From assembly GCA_944341075.1 (NCBI GenBank), contig CALVLV010000005.1:1-64000 (forward strand): 64,000 bases of DNA. The letters are read 5' to 3'. Position 1 is the stretch's first letter. Each line of letters begins with the position of its first letter. Shown here piece by piece: positions 63,162 through 64,000 of the stretch. The translations under genes were made by a program, and so were the position numbers. The notes beneath the pieces were generated by a model. The model was given only the letters and a program-made list of their open reading frames with translations, had not been told where the DNA came from and ran no database searches. Source of the stretch: an uncultured Clostridia bacterium. Its GTDB lineage: Bacteria; Bacillota; Clostridia; Christensenellales; Borkfalkiaceae.

Positions 63162-64000
63162 ATGGGAAAAATAAATATACTAACCAAAGATATCTACAAC
63201 AGAATAGCCGCAGGCGAGGTCGTCGACCGCCCCTATTCGGCGCTTAAGGAGCTTGTTGAAAACTCGCTCGACGCGGGCGCGACCGAAATTTCCATTTATA
63301 TCGAAAAGGGCGGCAAGCAGCTTATAAAGGTATGCGATAACGGCAGCGGAATAGAACCAGACGATATGCGCAGCGCCTTTATTCCGCATGCCACCAGCAA
63401 GGTTTCGTGTGTGGAAGATCTCGATAAAATTACCACCCTCGGCTTCAGGGGCGAGGCGCTTGCCAGCATTTCGTCCATTTCCCGTACAGAGATAGTTTCG
63501 GTGACCGAAGATAACCCCGCATACAAAGTGGTGTGCGAAGGGGGTTATACAGGCAAACTGCAGCCTGCCGCCCTTGACAGGGGCACGGAAGTGAGCGTTT
63601 ACGACCTGTTCTACAATACGCCCGCACGCTCTAAATTTTTAAAGTCGGATAAGGCCGAAGAGGGCGACATACAGAATTTTGTCACGCGTTTCATACTCGG
63701 CAACCCGCAGGTTTCGTTCAGATACTACGCTGACGGCAAACTTAAACTGCAATCATTCGGCAACGGGCTTGACGAGGCGGTTGCGCAGGTGTACGGCGCA
63801 AAGGTCATATCTCAGTGCTATAAGTTGAGCGCTGAAAAGAACGACATAAAGATAAGCGGCTTTATAGGCAACCAGAATTTTTTCAAGCCCAACAAAAGCT
63901 GCCAGAGCCTGTTTTTAAACGGCAGGTACATTGTAAACAACATAATTTCGTCGGCCATAACCAACGCATACGCAAGCTATCTGATGAAGAGGCAATACCC
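63162..64000 (+). CDS. mutL: DNA mismatch repair protein MutL, N-terminal part (runs off the window)
   Basis: The first 279 residues are visible. The GHKL ATPase motifs are present: NRIAAGEVVDRPYSALKELV (about 13-32), ENSLDAGATEI, VCDNGSGIEPDDM (about 58-70), HATSKV and TLGFRGEALASISS (about 91-104). The second part of the ATPase domain includes DLFYNTPARSKFLKS and FLNGRYIVNN. The ATG directly abuts the mutS stop, and AAAAGG lies upstream within mutS. Whether the C-terminal endonuclease domain is present cannot be seen. Confidence 0.96.
   Translation, partial: MGKINILTKDIYNRIAAGEVVDRPYSALKELVENSLDAGATEISIYIEKGGKQLIKVCDNGSGIEPDDMRSAFIPHATSKVSCVEDLDKITTLGFRGEALASISSISRTEIVSVTEDNPAYKVVCEGGYTGKLQPAALDRGTEVSVYDLFYNTPARSKFLKSDKAEEGDIQNFVTRFILGNPQVSFRYYADGKLKLQSFGNGLDEAVAQVYGAKVISQCYKLSAEKNDIKISGFIGNQNFFKPNKSCQSLFLNGRYIVNNIISSAITNAYASYLMKRQY

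Overview
This 64 kb window is a compact stretch of chromosome from a Gram-positive, monoderm-type bacterium of the Clostridia. I infer this from the mraZ-rsmH-ftsL-pbp division cluster, a meso-diaminopimelate type MurE (DNPR motif), spoVG, RNase Y, a ftsK-rimO-pgsA-cinA-recA-rny block, a desulfurase-thiI pair, and strong AGGAGG-type ribosome sites with TTGACA/TATAAT promoters. A Christensenellales-like lineage would fit, but I cannot prove it from sequence alone. I see no tRNA, rRNA, CRISPR array, insertion sequence or prophage.

Layout. 1-5.9 kb (minus strand): a truncated or frameshifted TetR-type regulator, then a polyamine ABC transporter operon (potA-potB-potC-potD) preceded by its likely XRE-cupin regulator, with a consensus promoter and a cluster of TTTAAAC-like repeats. 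6.3-21.6 kb: rpsT (minus), then murI, mraZ, rsmH, an FtsL-like protein, a class B PBP, murE, mraY, murD, ftsW, murA, ftsQ, an FtsA-like protein and ftsZ. murF and murG are missing from this cluster. murC lies beyond spoVG at 22.2 kb. 23.6-26 kb: a DUF815-type AAA ATPase divergent from ilvC. 26.2-38 kb: ftsK, rimO, pgsA, cinA, recA, nadE, rny. 38-42 kb: a flavodoxin and an unusual membrane-bound PadR regulator (minus), then an acyl-ACP thioesterase and a YgjP-type metallohydrolase. 42-54.4 kb: arginine biosynthesis and carbamoyl phosphate (argG, argC, argJ-argB-argD-argF, carA, and carB fused to a dapF-like domain), followed by a cysteine desulfurase and thiI to 56.7 kb. 56.9-64 kb: a class A PBP (minus), then miaB, mutS and the start of mutL.

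How the genes work together. Wall precursor synthesis (MurI, MurA, MurC, MurD, MurE, MraY) sits with the divisome (FtsL, FtsQ, FtsW, class B PBP, FtsA, FtsZ, FtsK). ArgJ, ArgB, ArgC, ArgD, ArgF and ArgG make argininosuccinate from glutamate, with CarAB supplying carbamoyl phosphate; argH and argR are not in the window. ARG-box-like sites lie upstream of argG.

The most unusual items are: (1) a CarB protein with a full-length C-terminal DapF-like domain that has lost one of the two catalytic cysteines; (2) an FtsA-like protein whose two phosphate loops are both degenerate; (3) a PadR regulator tethered to the membrane by a roughly 345-residue linker and four C-terminal membrane helices; (4) similar P/Q-rich disordered segments in FtsL-like, FtsZ and FtsK; (5) a miaB promoter that leaves almost no 5' leader.
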